A DNA stretch of 64,000 bases from Struthio camelus. Taxonomy: Eukaryota; Chordata; Aves; Struthioniformes; Struthionidae. The translations under genes were made by a program, and so were the position numbers. This document shows, piece by piece, positions 1 to 14,105 of the stretch (positions within the stretch are counted from its first letter, which is position 1; each line of letters begins with the position of its first letter). A model generated the notes under the pieces. That model worked only from the letters and a program-made list of their open reading frames with translations, was not told where the DNA came from and ran no database searches. The stretch spans positions 70,069,645 to 70,133,644 of the forward strand of contig NC_090981.1 of the NCBI RefSeq assembly GCF_040807025.1. Direction: 5' to 3'.

Positions 1-3000
1 CCAGTAATCTGGTTAGCCCATGCCATATCCCCAACCCAGCTTTGTGCCTCAGAGCATAGCATAACGCGCAGAGATGGATTTTTTTGTAAAACTGAAGAGG
101 AGTAGAAACATTTTACACACACACATGCAAATGCTAATGCTGGATCTAGTATGGAGTGCCCCGCAGCTTGGCTCAAGTGTATAATGTTGGGTGAGAATGT
201 AGAGTGGACAGATAAGAAGACAGGGAGATCCAGCCTTGCATAGTTCCTCTGACTCTAGTAATGGGGGAAAGGATTAAGACTGTGATCTTGCTTTTGGACA
301 CGGATAAAGAAAATCAAGCTGAGGCTGCCCAATAGGGCAAAAGGCAGTATTGTCCACAGCGCGCTCACAGGTCGGCGTTGCTGCCCAAGGTCCAGCAATG
401 GGTTCAAAGCAGATGTGTTCAGTGCTCACCCCAAATGCCTGTTGAGTTTCATACTTCAGTCCCTTTCCGCTGAAATATTCCCATTCTCTGACACGCAGCT
501 CATTCCTTTAAATGCTATAGCTTGGGAGCAAAAACTTCTTTTCAGAGCAAAGAAGGCTACTTTCCACTTACTGCACTCAGACGCAACTACTCATACAGGC
601 AACTTAGTGCTCCAAGTATTAGAAGAATACAGAAGTGCATAGTACTGGTATGAGCGGGATCCTGTTGCTTTTGGATGGCACTGGGTACATTATCAGCTAC
701 TCTAACAGGCTGCTGAGCACAGGAGCAGGAAGCAGAATAGTTTCCAATGTATTTGGGAAAAAAAAAGTGCTCACTAGGAAAGCCAGTTACTGCATTTTTT
801 TCTGTGGTTTACTGTGAGTGGCTGCAAATGGAATTTTACGGCTTTCCCTATTAACCTACGTTTTTCAGCAGATACGCAAGGTGCTAGCTATTTGCACATG
901 ACGAGTCTCTTCAGAAACAAAGAACTGTAATTCAAATATTTTATATATAGGTAGCACTAATGCCTGGATATTTGCAAAGACCTGGCAAAACAGTCAGAAT
1001 GGCAAAAGCTATATTCTTCTGTGTAATAAAAAATAGCATAACTTGCTAGCTGCAGAGCTCCAGAAGATCTACTGTACAAATATTGAAGTCAAACATCCAG
1101 AGAATGGAAGATTTCAAAATACGTGTAACCTTTAATAACCTACATCATCCAGACAGTAAAATAACAAAGCCGCCAGCGGAGGTGTGGGTGATTCCTAGCA
1201 TTTCTGGAAGAGGAAGAAAAGCACGTTGTTAATATTCACCAGGATTCACCAAGAACAACAGGCAATCAGAAGTGCTTTCTTAGCTCTAGAACGCTAATCA
1301 ACAGGAAGTTAGCAGGCAAAGACACTAGCAGATAGTGTGGTCTCAGAATTAAGTGTGATTTTGCACCTTAGGAAAAAGAATGTAGCATCTTTGTAAGCAA
1401 AAACTAAGCAGCTTCGCTCCTGCGGGGTCTCAATGCAAAGCTGCCTTCTTGCTTTTTTAAATTCTCCATAGCTTTGCTCTGCCTTCTCCCTCAACTTGTT
1501 ACCAAATTTGTTTTTACCATCTGAACTTCCTTTTTTATCCTCTCCACCACGAACGAGGGAAAGGAACTGCTCTAACACTGCCCAGTCTGTCTGTCTTTTA
1601 CTTTCTTGGAGATACTGTCATTTCCTTACTAAATGGCTTGTATTTAAACTCAACAATGCATGTAATCCTGACCCACGATGGGTGAGAATAAGTTTCCGTG
1701 TCTTTCACAGAGAACACCTTCTCATTGCCTGCCTTTTTTTGTGAATTAAAGACCTACCTACCAACAGTAACAGTTAGAGATCATTATCCAAACATAACCG
1801 TTTAGATCCCGACTGCAGCTTCATTCTGTATGTTGCAATATTGCAATTTTAGTCCTATATTTTATATGCACATTCATCCATCCATTTTCAGCCATTCGTT
1901 TGGTGGCTCCTTAACTACAGTGAGACCGTACAGAGCTAAGTTTGTAGGCAGATATATGTGCCCAATAGTGTCCGAAGTCTTTCTAGCTGCTTTGCATCAG
2001 TGAAATCCTGCAGTAGCCTCGAAAGTCATCCGATTTATTGTGGGTCTCGGCAGCCACAAGAGAACGCAGCCCAGAGTCAACCAGTGCAAAGGCTTATCAG
2101 TCACGCTTCCTGCCCCTTTCCTGTCCTGCCCATTTTTCATATTGTAGCAGCAATATCTGGGGCTTGGAGACGTGGTTACAGTCATGCATCGCAGTACCGC
2201 ACTGGTCAGCTGTTGAACCAGGAAAGCTAGTCTGAAAGAGTTTACTGGAAAATACTTAGCTAACGAACCCAAACTACTTGGGAAATCACAACCAGCATAA
2301 AATAACCTATTTCCCACAAACTGCTGAAAAGACTTGGCCAACAGGAGAGTGTCAAATATTACCATTAAATGTAAATGTATCATTAAATACAAAATAAGCT
2401 TTAAAAAATACTCTACTCTATTAGGAATTTGGGTGTGGTACATTGGAATAAAAGGTGATATTTGGGAGGGGGGTTATGGAAATAAATGATTTTCTGCATC
2501 AATATCATGACTTCTTTTTATAGCTAAAGTGAAAAGTGCCTCAAAAACCACAAGAAGAAAGATTTCCTTCCATCAGGAAAGATCTAATCCGTTTGTTTAT
2601 AATTGCCTATGACCTATTGCGCTAAACACAGTTCTGCTACCCCAGTGTAAATCAGTGGTATATTCAATGAGTTGTTTGATTTACTCCAGGTACAAGTATT
2701 TCTGGTGTAAATGAGAATATAATTTGGCCCTTTTTTGCTTGAAAGGAACAATTTTCTGGGAGAGGAACGTAATTAGACGACGTGAGTATTGTATATTTTA
2801 ATTAGTAGGTTTGTGATCATCATTTCCCAATTGTATAAATATCAGACATGTGGGAAATACGTTTATGGCAGCAGTCAGCCTGATGGCTGCTCCCATAAGG
2901 AGGATTTAGCTAGCTCTGAAAAGATTCATGGGCTCATAAGTAGACACAGACTCTAAATCATCATCATGGTACACACTTAACAATTTAGAAGCAATAACTG

Positions 3001-3880
3001 AGAGTTTGCTCATCACGAAGAGACTCATTTCAAACAGGAGAATATATGAGAAACTACGAGTTTTTTTAAGAGAGTCATCAACGGGCTACTCTTACAGGAG
3101 CAAACGAAAAACCTGAAACCTGAATGACTGCCCTCTCCCAGGAATAACTCTCACCTGCAAACTCTGGATAACAGTCACCAGCAAGACACTGTGATTTGTT
3201 AGTCTCCCTTCTACGGCTGGCGCTTCCTGATCATGTTTCCCCAAGCATTGTTTTTAATCTTTGTCACCTTTTTTTTTAAATTGCCAAATAGATTTCATAC
3301 ACAAAGGAGTAATAGTCTACTTCTTTTTAATCAATCTAAGTAGCATGGTATGAAAACCTGTTCTAGGGGAATCACAGAAAACTTTTTGCTAGGCAAGAAT
3401 CTATCAAACGTTTCAGTGGGCAGATCCCTCTCTTCTAAAGAATAAATTTCTTTGTTCTGCATCTTTTTCATTTAGATCTTAATTACACTACCAAAACTCA
3501 GAATGTTTATAGCTACCTTTGTGTTTGCTCTTGCGTATTTTCCCTCTCCATGTTTGTCTTAGTAATTGCTTACGAATACTACATCTGCTCAGGGGGCATA
3601 ATGACAAATTGCATAATGCATTTTGTTGTGGCTCCAGGGACAACTGCCTTATTCTGGACTCACACTGAAGTTGCTAGTTTTAAAGGACAACTGGGTAATT
3701 CAGGCTGAGTAGACAAAGCAGCTAGATGTAGTGCTAGCTACAGACCCATGAAAACAAACGTGCCCTAGGGCACGAGGCTTGGATGCACAAAGTTCTTCCC
3801 AGAAGTTCTCAGTGCTTCTCTTCTCTGACTGTGCACGGGCGCGGGGTGTGGGCTGCTGTGATGCACTGTTTCCAGCACTG
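1..3880. other. Intergenic DNA left of SEC11C
   Basis: This AT-rich stretch has no recognisable exon, RNA gene or repeat family. All open frames are short (under about 150 codons), carry no known domain and lack splice context. In the human order the next gene to the left would be ZNF532, but none of its zinc-finger coding sequence is visible here. Confidence 0.6.
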
Positions 3881-3904
3881 CTGCTGCGGGCTCCTAGTAA
3901 GACA

Positions 3905-4220
3905 GTTGTCCTCACGATCCATAACCAGGACTGTGTCCAGTCGGGTTTTGAATCCCTCCAAGGAAGGCGATTCCAAAAGCTCTCTCGGAAATCTGTTCCA
4001 GTGCTTGACCACCCTCACAGTCAGGAAAGGTTGTTCTTCCATTTAAATGGAATTGCCTGTGTTTCAGTTTGTGCCCGGAGCCTCTTGTCCTGTCATTGAG
4101 TCTGGCTCTGTCTTTTTCACTCCCTCCCATCAGGTATTATACATGGTGGTAAGATCCCCCCGAGCTTTCTCTTCTCAAGGCTAAACAATCCCATCTCCCT
4201 CAGCCTCTCCTTGCGTGTCA
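3905..4220 (-). mobile_element. Old CR1 LINE fragment, 3' part
   Basis: The segment aligns by eye with 14730-15030 of the large CR1 copy in this window. Both share the blocks for 'gggttttgaat', a 'ctgttccag/atgctt' segment, 'accctcacagt', 'cagtttctgcc' and 'cctcttgtcctgt'. It covers the C-terminal tail of CR1 ORF2 and the start of its 3' region, in minus orientation. It has many substitutions and small indels relative to the other copies, so it looks clearly older. The edges are approximate. Confidence 0.8.
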
Positions 4221-4751
4221 GAATTCCTCAAACACTTCTTAATGCAAGCTCTAGATATATGGTTAATGCAGAAAATCAGCTTTAATACTGATTTTCTCTT
4301 TTGAGCATTTAAAGGAAAAAACTCTAACCTGAAATAAAGTAAACTTAAGAGTAAGCCCTGTGTAGTCAGCAAAGTAATACTGCTATCGCTGAAAGAATAA
4401 TCAGGTTAGAAGACCAAGGATTTTATAAAAATAATGCCTTTCTAGCATCCTTGGAGTTTTCTTTCTGGTGTCCATTTGCCACCTTTGTCCATTCATGATA
4501 CAGTGACAGGTTTCTTTGTGATCTGATGCCAGTTCTAGCACTCTCAGTCACTCGTTCCAGCAGAGCAACTTCTTGACAATCTATAGAAATATTTTTCCCG
4601 TATTCCTCCGGACAAATGGCTCCTTTTTATTTATCCTAGTAGAATTTCCCTGTGTTCTTTTTTCTCCTGCTCCCATCCCCAATTTGGAGGAACTAATTCT
4701 AGGAAGTCAATGAGCTCTGGGCAAGGACCTGTTTGGATGGCTGTTACTTTA

Positions 4752-4850
4752 GATGTATGGAATCATTCAAATGCAGAGCTGGAAGAGACTTCCAAAGATC
4801 ATCTATCTGGTCAATCCTTCTGCATGGAAAGAGGATAATTTCCAACTGTT
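4752..4850 (-). mobile_element. Probable CR1 3'-terminal scrap
   Basis: The stretch 'gagctggaagagacttccaa' followed by 'agatcatctatctggtcaa' resembles the 3' end of CR1 on its complement ('ggttggaagggacctctgga' then 'gatcatctagtccaa', seen at 14660-14695). It is short and diverged. It may be a second piece of the same old insertion as the fragment at 3905-4220. Confidence 0.5.
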
Positions 4851-6280
4851 ACCGGTCTGCTTGTGAAACCATGCAATGACCTAGATTCAGGAGAAAATGC
4901 CATTTAGAAATACTCCCCTGTCCATGCTCCCTGTCTTTCCACCCCCTCCTCCCCCAGGATTATTTTTACAGGGATTAGCTCAATCCAGTTCACTTCATGG
5001 TCATACAGTTGTAAGGGCGCAGCTGCAACAGTGGCAGGAGGACAGGCAGCCTAATGATGGCCAAAGCTGCTTCATCTGGCATTGCTGCTGAGAGGAACAT
5101 CCATGAAGCCACCACCAAATCAAATCCAGTTCCTTCATCATTTTCTGTGAGGTCACACTTTTTTACAAACATCAGTTCCTGCGTGATAAAGGACTAAGAG
5201 AAGACTACAATTACTACCTGTATGTATAAACTTTCTCTGTCCTGCCCCGGAGGAACCAAACTGCTGCCAGCAAATTTTCTGATTAGCACAAAGTTATTCC
5301 TGTAAGCATCAGGACTGCTGAGGAGACTGCACTGCTGCCAAATAAAAGTATAGCTTTTCTACGATGTTGTGAGTTTCTCTTTTCAAGGGCTGTTTGGTGG
5401 CCCTTGAGCAAACGCTGAGGTGAAAGCTTGCTGCTGAAATTAGGTGATCTTGGTCCTTCCCTGCGTTAATGGGGTAAATTGCTGTTTCCTAGCTTCGAAT
5501 GCTTTTCAAGGTAGATCACTCTCCAGAGAGATGTACCTGGCCTGCTAGCAAAGCTGAGGACTTCATCTAATAAAGGCAACGTGAGCTCTCTGAGCTGTCT
5601 TGCAAGTGCCAGATGCGAGGGTCCACGTCTCAAGCATTACACGGAAGCAGCCAGTGCTGTTGTGAAAGGAGATGTGACAAGCGGCCATGCACTGAGAGAG
5701 CTTGGGAACAAGGGGCTGGTCCTCTAGAACTGGGGCTCACAGTAACAAAAAGCCGGGGCGATAAATGGGCTTTGCAATAGCAGAGGCAGCTTAACAGAGT
5801 CTTGCAAGTCTCAGGGCAGGGGGTTTCTCCCACCTCGCAGAGGAAAGCAGCTCTGGAAACACGCTGAGGAGGCCGGCTTATCAGCAAAGGGGAAGAGCGA
5901 GGAGGGTTTGGCTGTCACCTGGGCCTTACGCGATGGGCCGCAGGGTCAGCTGCAGTCCCTGACCTGCTGAGAAGCAAAAAAGAAGGCCGTTTTATGGGGG
6001 GAAAAGGAACAAAGAGCATCCAGAGGGAAGCTCTGCAGAGGGCTCCGAGAAGCTTTTAAAGACAACAGAGAGATGCCTGCTTATAAAAACCTCTTAGTTT
6101 GATGGGGTCGGCAGACAGTGAAATGTCTTGAAGAGCTGAATGCATGGGGTCAAGGGAAAACGCTCTGCCCTGCAGGAGGATTTCTTGTGCTTCTAGGACA
6201 GCTCTGGCCGGACACTCATCCTTCCGGCTCTGAAACGCTTCCAGTGCTGCTCAAAGGGGGCAACGCCAGCGGCCAGCCCC
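4851..6280. other. Unannotated intergenic DNA
   Basis: No coding exon, structured RNA or known repeat is recognised. GC content rises from about 5600 towards the SEC11C island. Distal promoter elements may lie here but none can be named. Confidence 0.5.
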
Positions 6281-6486
6281 TCCGCTGGCTCGTCTTGGAC
6301 TGACACAAACGGCGCTGGAAACGGGTCTCGGCCGAGGCGCGCTCCGCGGCGGAACGCCGCCCCGCCAGCAGTCCAGCAGTCCAGCAGCCGCCGCCCGCCT
6401 GCCCCGCCGCCGCGGCCCAACGCCGACGGCGCCTCCCGCCAGGGCCCGGCCGCCACGGCGGGGCGGCTCCGCTGAGCCCCGGCCCG

Positions 6487-6491
6487 CCAAT
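6487..6491 (+). promoter_or_regulatory. CCAAT box in the SEC11C island
   Basis: CCAAT sits in the context 'gcccgccaatgagc', the usual flank of an NF-Y site, about 450 bp before the start codon. The match is short and the role is inferred. Confidence 0.4.
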
Positions 6492-6728
6492 GAGCTGTGC
6501 ACACGGTGCCACAGCCGCCGGCGGGGCTGCCCCCGCGGCTGCCTGCTCCGAGAGATGCGGGCTGGGAGGCCGCTGCCGCCATTCCGCCGCTCCGCAGATG
6601 GGGCTGGCTCGTTCGGCCGTCTCGTGGGGCCTCAGCGCCGCCTGAGAGCCCCGTCGGACAGCAAACTGGCCGGGCACCGCCACGGGCAGGCGGCAAGGGG
6701 CCTCGGGTTCGAGGCCCCCTGCCGCGGT

Positions 6729-6748
6729 GCATGCTGGGAGCTGTAGTC
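6729..6748 (-). promoter_or_regulatory. ZNF143 (SBS) binding motif
   Basis: The complement reads GACTACAGCTCCCAGCATGC, a nearly perfect copy of the ACTACAnnTCCCAGnATGC element bound by ZNF143 in many vertebrate CpG-island promoters. It lies about 200 bp before the SEC11C start codon. Confidence 0.8.
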
Positions 6749-6798
6749 GCGAGGCGGCGGTGCCGCTGCGGTGTGAGCGGCGCGGCGGGAGCGGGGGG

Positions 6799-6810
6799 AC
6801 TACAGCTCCC
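6799..6810 (+). promoter_or_regulatory. Second, partial ZNF143-type motif
   Basis: ACTACAGCTCCC repeats the left half of the ZNF143 element about 50 bp downstream of the full motif and on the opposite strand. The right half (AGCATGC) is missing and is replaced by 'gcggag'. Confidence 0.55.
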
Positions 6811-6944
6811 GCGGAGCGGCGCGGCCGCCCGCCCCCCCGCCCGCGCTCGGTTGCGGGCGGCGGTGGCCGCTCAGCCGGGGTGCGCCCCGCCCCGCGCTGT
6901 CCCGTCCCGCCGTCCGGCGGGCGCCAGCAGCTCCCGCCTCCGCC

Positions 6945-6986
6945 ATGGATCTCTTCGGGGACCTGCGGCGCATGAACAAGCGGCAG
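6945..6986 (+). CDS. SEC11C: SEC11C coding exon 1
   Basis: Fourteen codons, [14 protein letters not shown], followed by donor gtagcg. It ends in phase 0 inside the CpG island. Confidence 0.93.
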
Positions 6987-9900
6987 GTAGCGCCCGGCGG
7001 CTCGGGGCTCGCCGAGGGGTCGGGCCGGGGCCGGGCTCGCCGCCCGCCGTGGGGCCGGGCCGGGCCGCGGTGCCCGCGGGGGCCGGCGGCGGAGCGGGGG
7101 GGGCCGGTAGCCGCCTCCTTTGGCGTTTCCCGTAACTCCGTCCGCGGCCGCAGAAAGCAGAGGACTTCTGCTCTTCGGGAGCGCCCTCGCCCGCGCGCTG
7201 TCAGCGGCTGCTGCCCTGCTGCTGGCTCCTCCTCTCCTTCCGCGCGTCCGGCCGTGCCCCAGCGCGGCCGCGGCGCCCCTGCGGAGCTGCTGACACGGCG
7301 CCTACCGCGCAGGCTGCTCCTGATCCCCGCCTCAGTCTGAGAAACCGCTTGTTGTTTACGGGCTTGTCAGTAATCAGTTGTATTGCAGAGGTATACCGCG
7401 TGGGAGCAGGCAGGTGTTTCTGAACACCCATAGCTCGAAATAGGTATCCTGACTTTACCTTTGCTAGGTGGTTATACAGATGAGCATTAGGAAGGAAGAA
7501 TACAAGACTAGTGACAAACTCCCTGATTTCCAAACTTTGAAAGTTTCTTATTCCTTAGTTGCAATCATAACCATTTTCCAAAAAAAAAAAAAAAAAAAGG
7601 TGAGATGTTGAGGGCAAGCTTAAAAGCTTGTCCACTGATAAGTTACGTGAATCATATCCCTGAAAACACCAGCAAATAGATCCTTAAACTAGGATGATGG
7701 TATCACAATTTACAGTTCTGTGTTTTAGGTAGATGAGTCGCATTATAAACAGAGGTGGACAGGGCCTTTTTGTGCCAGAGTATCTCTTTATATTGCTAAG
7801 AAAAAAAAAAAAAAGGAGGTGATGGGAAGAAAATATATCCGCTATTGCAAGGGTTGGTAAAGCAGTTGAATTTTGGTGCAGAAGTGAGTTGAAAACATTG
7901 ATACAAGATTTTGCACATAAGAAGTTCCTGTCTGGTAGTAAGAGAAAAATGACATTCTGTCCTCCCTCTTCTTGCCCCCCAACTCTTCTCTCTAAACAAA
8001 GAAAACTATTAAAACTTCAAAGGCTCTTGCTGATCCTGGCTTTATAGTAGTAGTCTACATTATTCTTCACGTGTGTTTTAAATGCTTATCATCTCAAGTA
8101 GGACTCAGGGATGTGTAATCAAAGATAGATTTAACCATTTGCTGTAAAGCTTCACATATTTTAAAGTCTTTGCTAGTGAAGCTTCTAGCTTCACTAGCTT
8201 CTAGCACTAGCAAACATAATATTCCGTAGGTGTCATAAGCCAAGGTTGAGGTACACTTAAGGATTCAAACTTCATCCTGCAGCACGGTGTTCAGAGTTGT
8301 ACTGCTGTATCTGTGATGCTTCTGCTGGAATATGATATAAGTAAAAAAGCCTGGATTGTGATTCAGGGATGCACAGTGCCCAAATTCTGTGTTGTGCATA
8401 CAGCACAGTAACTTCTAAAAACACTGTTCTTGTTTATGTCTTACAGCTGTATTACCAAGTCTTAAATTTTGCTATGATAGTGTCTTCTGCCCTTATGATA
8501 TGGAAAGGGCTGATTGTCATTACTGGAAGTGAAAGCCCTATTGTTGTGGTGCTCAGGTAAGTCAAAGTAAAGACTTTTTTTTGGTTATATTCCAAGTTTG
8601 TCTTTTGTCTCCTCCCCTTCCCCCTTGAATAGACTGGGAGTTTGGAGTGTCACCTACCTGAAGTAGTACTCAAACACTTATTTTCTTTTAGCTCTGTTTT
8701 TGGGCATCTAGCAAAGGCCACTTTCATAGCCGCAATCTAGTTTTCATTGAAGTTAATAGAAGCGGTGGGTATGTGAAACCTTTCAAAGTCTAGGTCTGTT
8801 CCCTTGTTGTATAGATATCGCCTACCCAAGATTGCTATCTGCTTGGGGATTGAGATTCCAAAAAATCAGTTCTGCTTTAATAGAAATATATGTATTCCTG
8901 TGAAACTTCTGTTGTCTCTGGAAAAAAAGCTTTAAAGAAACATAGTGCACTTACTGAAGGCACTGAACACTTTCAGGTCTGTCTGTTAATTTTTTGTTTA
9001 CCTGTATATATTTATTTTAGGATTGTATTATGGTAGAACTTGCTTTATGAGTTAATTATACATACTCGTTGCTTCTTTCTCAATGATATCTTCTGATATA
9101 TAAAGGTCCAGTCCTGCAGGCCCCAGAGTGCTAGTCAAATACACAAAGTTAAGCACAAACATATGTGGAAGATTCAGCCATGCTGAGATTCAGTGTGTAT
9201 CAATAGGGAATATATGGGAAATGTAGGAATAATAATATTTTAATGGGAATTGTTTGTTCACATAGTTAGTAATGGGATCTTTAGTCCTATCTTAAAGGTG
9301 GCTACCAAAAGATATTATGGCTAGCTTTGGAAAAAGGCATGAATTCTCAGATCATGAGCTGTAATCACTGGTATAAGCGTCAGTCTTGTTTGTGTAAGTC
9401 AAACCCTTTCTCTTTAGAGCAGTACTTCCTGTTTTGTGAAATGCCTTTTGGCTTTTCATTAATGGATTGGTTATCTTAACCAGAATGGCTCATTTTGTTC
9501 CTTCCGTCATAGCAACAATACTGATACCTTTCTATACAGCTCATTTATTTTTTTTATTTTGTTGAGGCAGTAGGGTAAGCGTTCCACAGGCTATCTCAGC
9601 CTGGGGCTTACTGAGGTTTGGACTGCGTATCAAATGTCTGTATACTGCTATTGAATGGGTAAAGCTACAGATTTCAATTAAAATCTTGAGTGTATCTGTA
9701 AGGATTAAATGCTTATTGCTTTTGTGGTTCTTCTTTCATTTACCATAATGCCAATAATCTTTCCCTTTCTGTTTGTTTGCAGTGGCAGCATGGAACCAGC
9801 TTTTCACAGGGGAGACCTGTTGTTCTTAACAAATTTCCATGATGACCCTATCAGAGCTGGTGAAATAGTTGTTTTTAAAGTTGAAGGCAGAGACATTCCA

Positions 9901-12900
9901 ATAGTTCACAGAGTAATCAAAATTCATGAAAAGTAATGCAACTTGGCATTTTCATTGCTTCTAAATATAGTTTCCTTCACTGTGACTTTCACTTACATTT
10001 TAATTTGGTAGTATCTTACGAAAAAGGCAAGTGAGGATATGCGGTAAGATAAAACGTGTCTGTAGGCTTAGTCCATAACTGGTCGCAGTCCCGTGCCGTG
10101 CTTCTTGAGACCTTGACTCCCGTCTCTCGGCAGAGTTGCTCAGGTTCAGAGTAGGTGAACCTACACCAAAGAGGAGCCTAGTAACACAAGCTGTGCGCAC
10201 CATTTTTGCAGTCAGTGGGAATGTGTATGGGAGCAGAGTCCTTTTCCATAGTGACTGTTGTAGAACTGGGAGTTTGGCTATGAGAAATAGCTACATCTAG
10301 AAACAAATCTCTAGAAGGACATGAAGATTCAGAATTAGAACTGTAGATGAAACCCGACAAGTATGTGACCTTTGCTAATGGCAGTTTTCCATAAAACAGA
10401 GGTTTGACTCAGAGTCTTATTTTTTTGTGTGTGTATTAGTGACAATACCAACAATAATTCATACTCAAAAGCAACAGGCAGTTTACTTGTTTTCACTTTT
10501 ATTGCATGTACCTGTAACGATAAACATTTCCTTCCCAAACAAAAGAGAGGCAATTTTTTTTCCACTCCTGCGTAGTGACAATTTAACTTGGATGTGGCGA
10601 GCACTGATATATTTGTGCCTTGGGAAGTCCTAGCAATGAGCTGAAGGTGTTTATCTTTCACGTGGAGTCTGTCCTTCAACACTTTTTCAAAACAAATGTG
10701 TATGCCCAAGTACTGCCTCTTGTTTTTTTCATTTAAGTACCTAACCAATTTTCAGAAAAACTCCTTACTGATACCCTTAATTGCAATTAGCAGCTTATGG
10801 AGCAAAATCATTTTGAAGACTGTAAACTTAATAACTATTTGAATAGTAGTGTGAAACCAAAGTCATATGTGCATCAACTGCCCATATGCCTAGTGCTTGA
10901 AAGAGGCTGAAACATGGCAGGTCTTCTAACAGCAGTGCTTAAATTACATGAAGTCCAGAATGAAATGTAAAATATTTTTTCCGTTTGAAACAGTAGGGAA
11001 AAGTGATGATTTGGTTAAGTTCAGGGTTTAAAACCTCTATTCCTACAAAAAGATTTTTGAGCCTTTTTAATGGCTGGGAGAGGTCAGGACTTCGGTTTTG
11101 TGTCTCTGAGGGAGCAGCCTGGTTCTCCTGAGTGCCACAAGCACTTACTCATGTGGGAGGAAGAGTGCCACCTACTGAACTATTTGCATCGCTTAGGTTT
11201 TTCCATACAATCCAGTAGAAAAACCTACAAAAGTGTTTTGTCCACATGATGTTATTTAAAGACCAATTATGTTTTTTTTTTTATTTACCACATGAATAGA
11301 TATCAACTATAACTGAGCTTTTGCCGGGAACTCACTATATTGCTTAACAGATAAACAATAAACAACCTAAAATTGTAGTACAGACTTCCTGTCAAAATAC
11401 TGAATTTGATGCAGATTTTGCAGCTCACTTAAGAGGCCTTCAGGATTTCTCTGCATCAAAAGGAGGACTCCTATCATGCTTTATTTTGGCAACAACAACA
11501 AAAATTATTATGAGTTAAACAAGTACATAAAACTTAGAAGAAAATTACTTAACACGTTATATTGTTATACCAATTCCAGTCCTAAAGAAAGATTTAGAAT
11601 ATGCCTTGTATTTGCTGAAATTTGTTGCTGAAATTCAGCTAAATTCATTCTCTAATGTGTGATGACATCACTGGATCTTATTCAACAATTTGTATAAAAA
11701 AAAAAAAATCCAAACCCCAAAACTTTTCTCACTCATTTGGAGGTTTGGTAAATCCAATTTTTTGTTTGTTTGTTTCTCTCAATATTATTCAGTATTTCAT
11801 TTCTGTTCTGTTGAAAATACAGGGTTGATATGGGTTTTTTTTCCTCCTCATCCACACATATTGCTTTGTTGATGGAGTTTCATCCCTGCTCTGGATGGAA
11901 AATATTCCTCTGGTGTTCAGAGTATAATTGCTTACATCAAATGACAATCTGGGAGTGTTTTTAAAAAAACACCTCTTGTTAAAATCTGTTGACTCTGTCA
12001 GTAAAGTCTGCAATGTTAATGCTTTAATGGTGTTTGCTAAATAAGCAGGACAAGCAGGACTGGAAGTAAACATTGTTATCTAATCTTGTAGTACTTTTCA
12101 TCCTCATTGTGCTTTGTAGATGTTAATTGAGGTTTTTAAATTAAGTGGTAGTTAGTTTATCACCTCGTTGCCTTCTAGAGAAAATGGGAACATCAAATTT
12201 CTGACTAAAGGTGATAATAATGAAGTTGATGATAGAGGCTTGTACAAAGAGGGTCAGAACTGGCTAGAGAAGAAAGATGTTGTTGGAAGAGCAAGAGGGT
12301 AAGTAGTGCAACGTATCTATGTTCTTTCTAAGAAAATAGAAAGAAAATTTCAAACTTAAATCAATTCCAGTGTTGGTACAAACTAGATCTCGTTTGATAA
12401 TCATTCAATTACCATTTTCTTTAAGAAATTCGAAAATAATTTACTTGGAAATTTTGCTTTCTGTAGTCCTCTCACTGATTTGGAGAGTGGGGCTTAATTT
12501 TTTGCAACATGGTAAATTTCAACATAAATAGTTAACCAATAAATACAGAGTTTAACCAAATCATCCTTGTTCCAGAAATTACTAGGAAGTGATATTTACA
12601 TCCCACAAGATACAAGGTTCGAGCTTTTTGTCCCATCCCTAGTTGGGATGAAAAGTCGGTCTTAAAGATTTCTCAAACTAATTCAGTTAGTGTATTTTTC
12701 TTAGATTAAAATTTTTATTTCCCCTTTCAAAGATACATTAGTGGCAAGTGTAAATGATGTGATTGCTTTACACGGTTCTTATTTGGCACACTTTGGCTTA
12801 GAGCCCTTGGCAAAGTGTGTTTTGGGCTTTGAGAGACTTAGCGATGCCGTCAGAAACTTGATGCAAATTCTGCTGTGTCCCTTAGGCTAAGATTAGTGTC

Positions 12901-14105
12901 ACTGGCCAACCCTAGTGGAAGGTAGGACTTCTTGTTTCAAGTGATGTACTTGCTTGTATTTTTTCTTGCCTAATTTAAGAGTGGCATGAGTTATCACGGA
13001 TTTAGGGTAAACTTCCATAAAAGTGCCAAATACTTCTTTTTGAAGAATATTGATTTGCTTGCTTTCTAGATTCTGTCTCTGCATTCAGGTTAAATAAAAA
13101 GAAACAAAGCAAGTGCCCCTCCAAACCTTTAATTGTGGTAGGCTAGGTTAAACGCTAAGTTATGTTTCATGCTAGGTTGAAACTCTTGCCACGTTAGATC
13201 GTAGGACTTTGATAGCCCCAGAACAGCAGGAGACACTGAAGCGCTGATTCCCGGACTCCTCGGTGTTGCAGTATGTTAGGCTTTTGCCAGTACCCCTCGC
13301 TATGGTGGTATTTACTTGCCACTTCTGTGGTGTTTATATATTTCTAATGCTATAAATAATACGCAGCAAAGTGTTTATTTGGTGGGAGAAGGGTGGAATC
13401 TGAGATCTTGCTCCCTAGCTTGCATTGTCAAGCACACGCACTCTTTAAAGGTCTCGCAGTCTCTCTGAAAGTTTATTTCTCTGAAATCGGTTATCTAAAA
13501 TAATGAAAATTGAGTAATACTGAAGCATCTTTGTGTAATTTTTGAGGGTTAATTTTATGCTGATCTGTTTTGTCAATTACAGATTTTTGCCTTATGTTGG
13601 TATGGTAACTATAATAATGAATGACTATCCAAAATTTAAGGTATGTATACAAACGTTTTGAATACTGAAATGTAAAACTGTAAAATGACAAGTAAAGCTA
13701 ATAAGAGTCGTGCATATAAGAATACATGTGTTAATAAATTTGCTTCCACAGTTTGGTTTCCTAATGTAAAATTAGCTGGGTTTTGGCCTTCCAAAATAAA
13801 AAGCTTGTCCATAGACATAGAACTTTGTAACTTTTTTAAACATTTGAAAGCATTTTATTTATAAAATACAATGAGCTAAGACTATACGGTTGTAATTCTT
13901 ATTTATAATAAATATGATCCCATTAAAATATTCCTGTAATTTTATAATTTTGTACTCATCTAGAAGGTGTAACGTTGGAGGAGCGCATTTTGAAACTGTA
14001 ATTTCAGAGTTTCCATGAGGAGAATGTAAAATCAGTCTTTTATTTTCTTTTGCAGTATGCTCTTCTGGCAGTAATGGGAGCATATGTACTACTGAAACGT
14101 GAATC

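Larger units (their letters stand above)
6290..7330 (+). promoter_or_regulatory. CpG island promoter of SEC11C
   Basis: The DNA changes abruptly to very GC- and CpG-rich sequence that spans the first coding exon at 6945 and the start of intron 1. There is no TATA box near the start codon. A CCAAT box lies at 6487-6491 and two ZNF143-type motifs lie at 6729-6748 and 6799-6810. This architecture fits a housekeeping promoter with dispersed initiation, as expected for a signal peptidase subunit. Confidence 0.8.
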
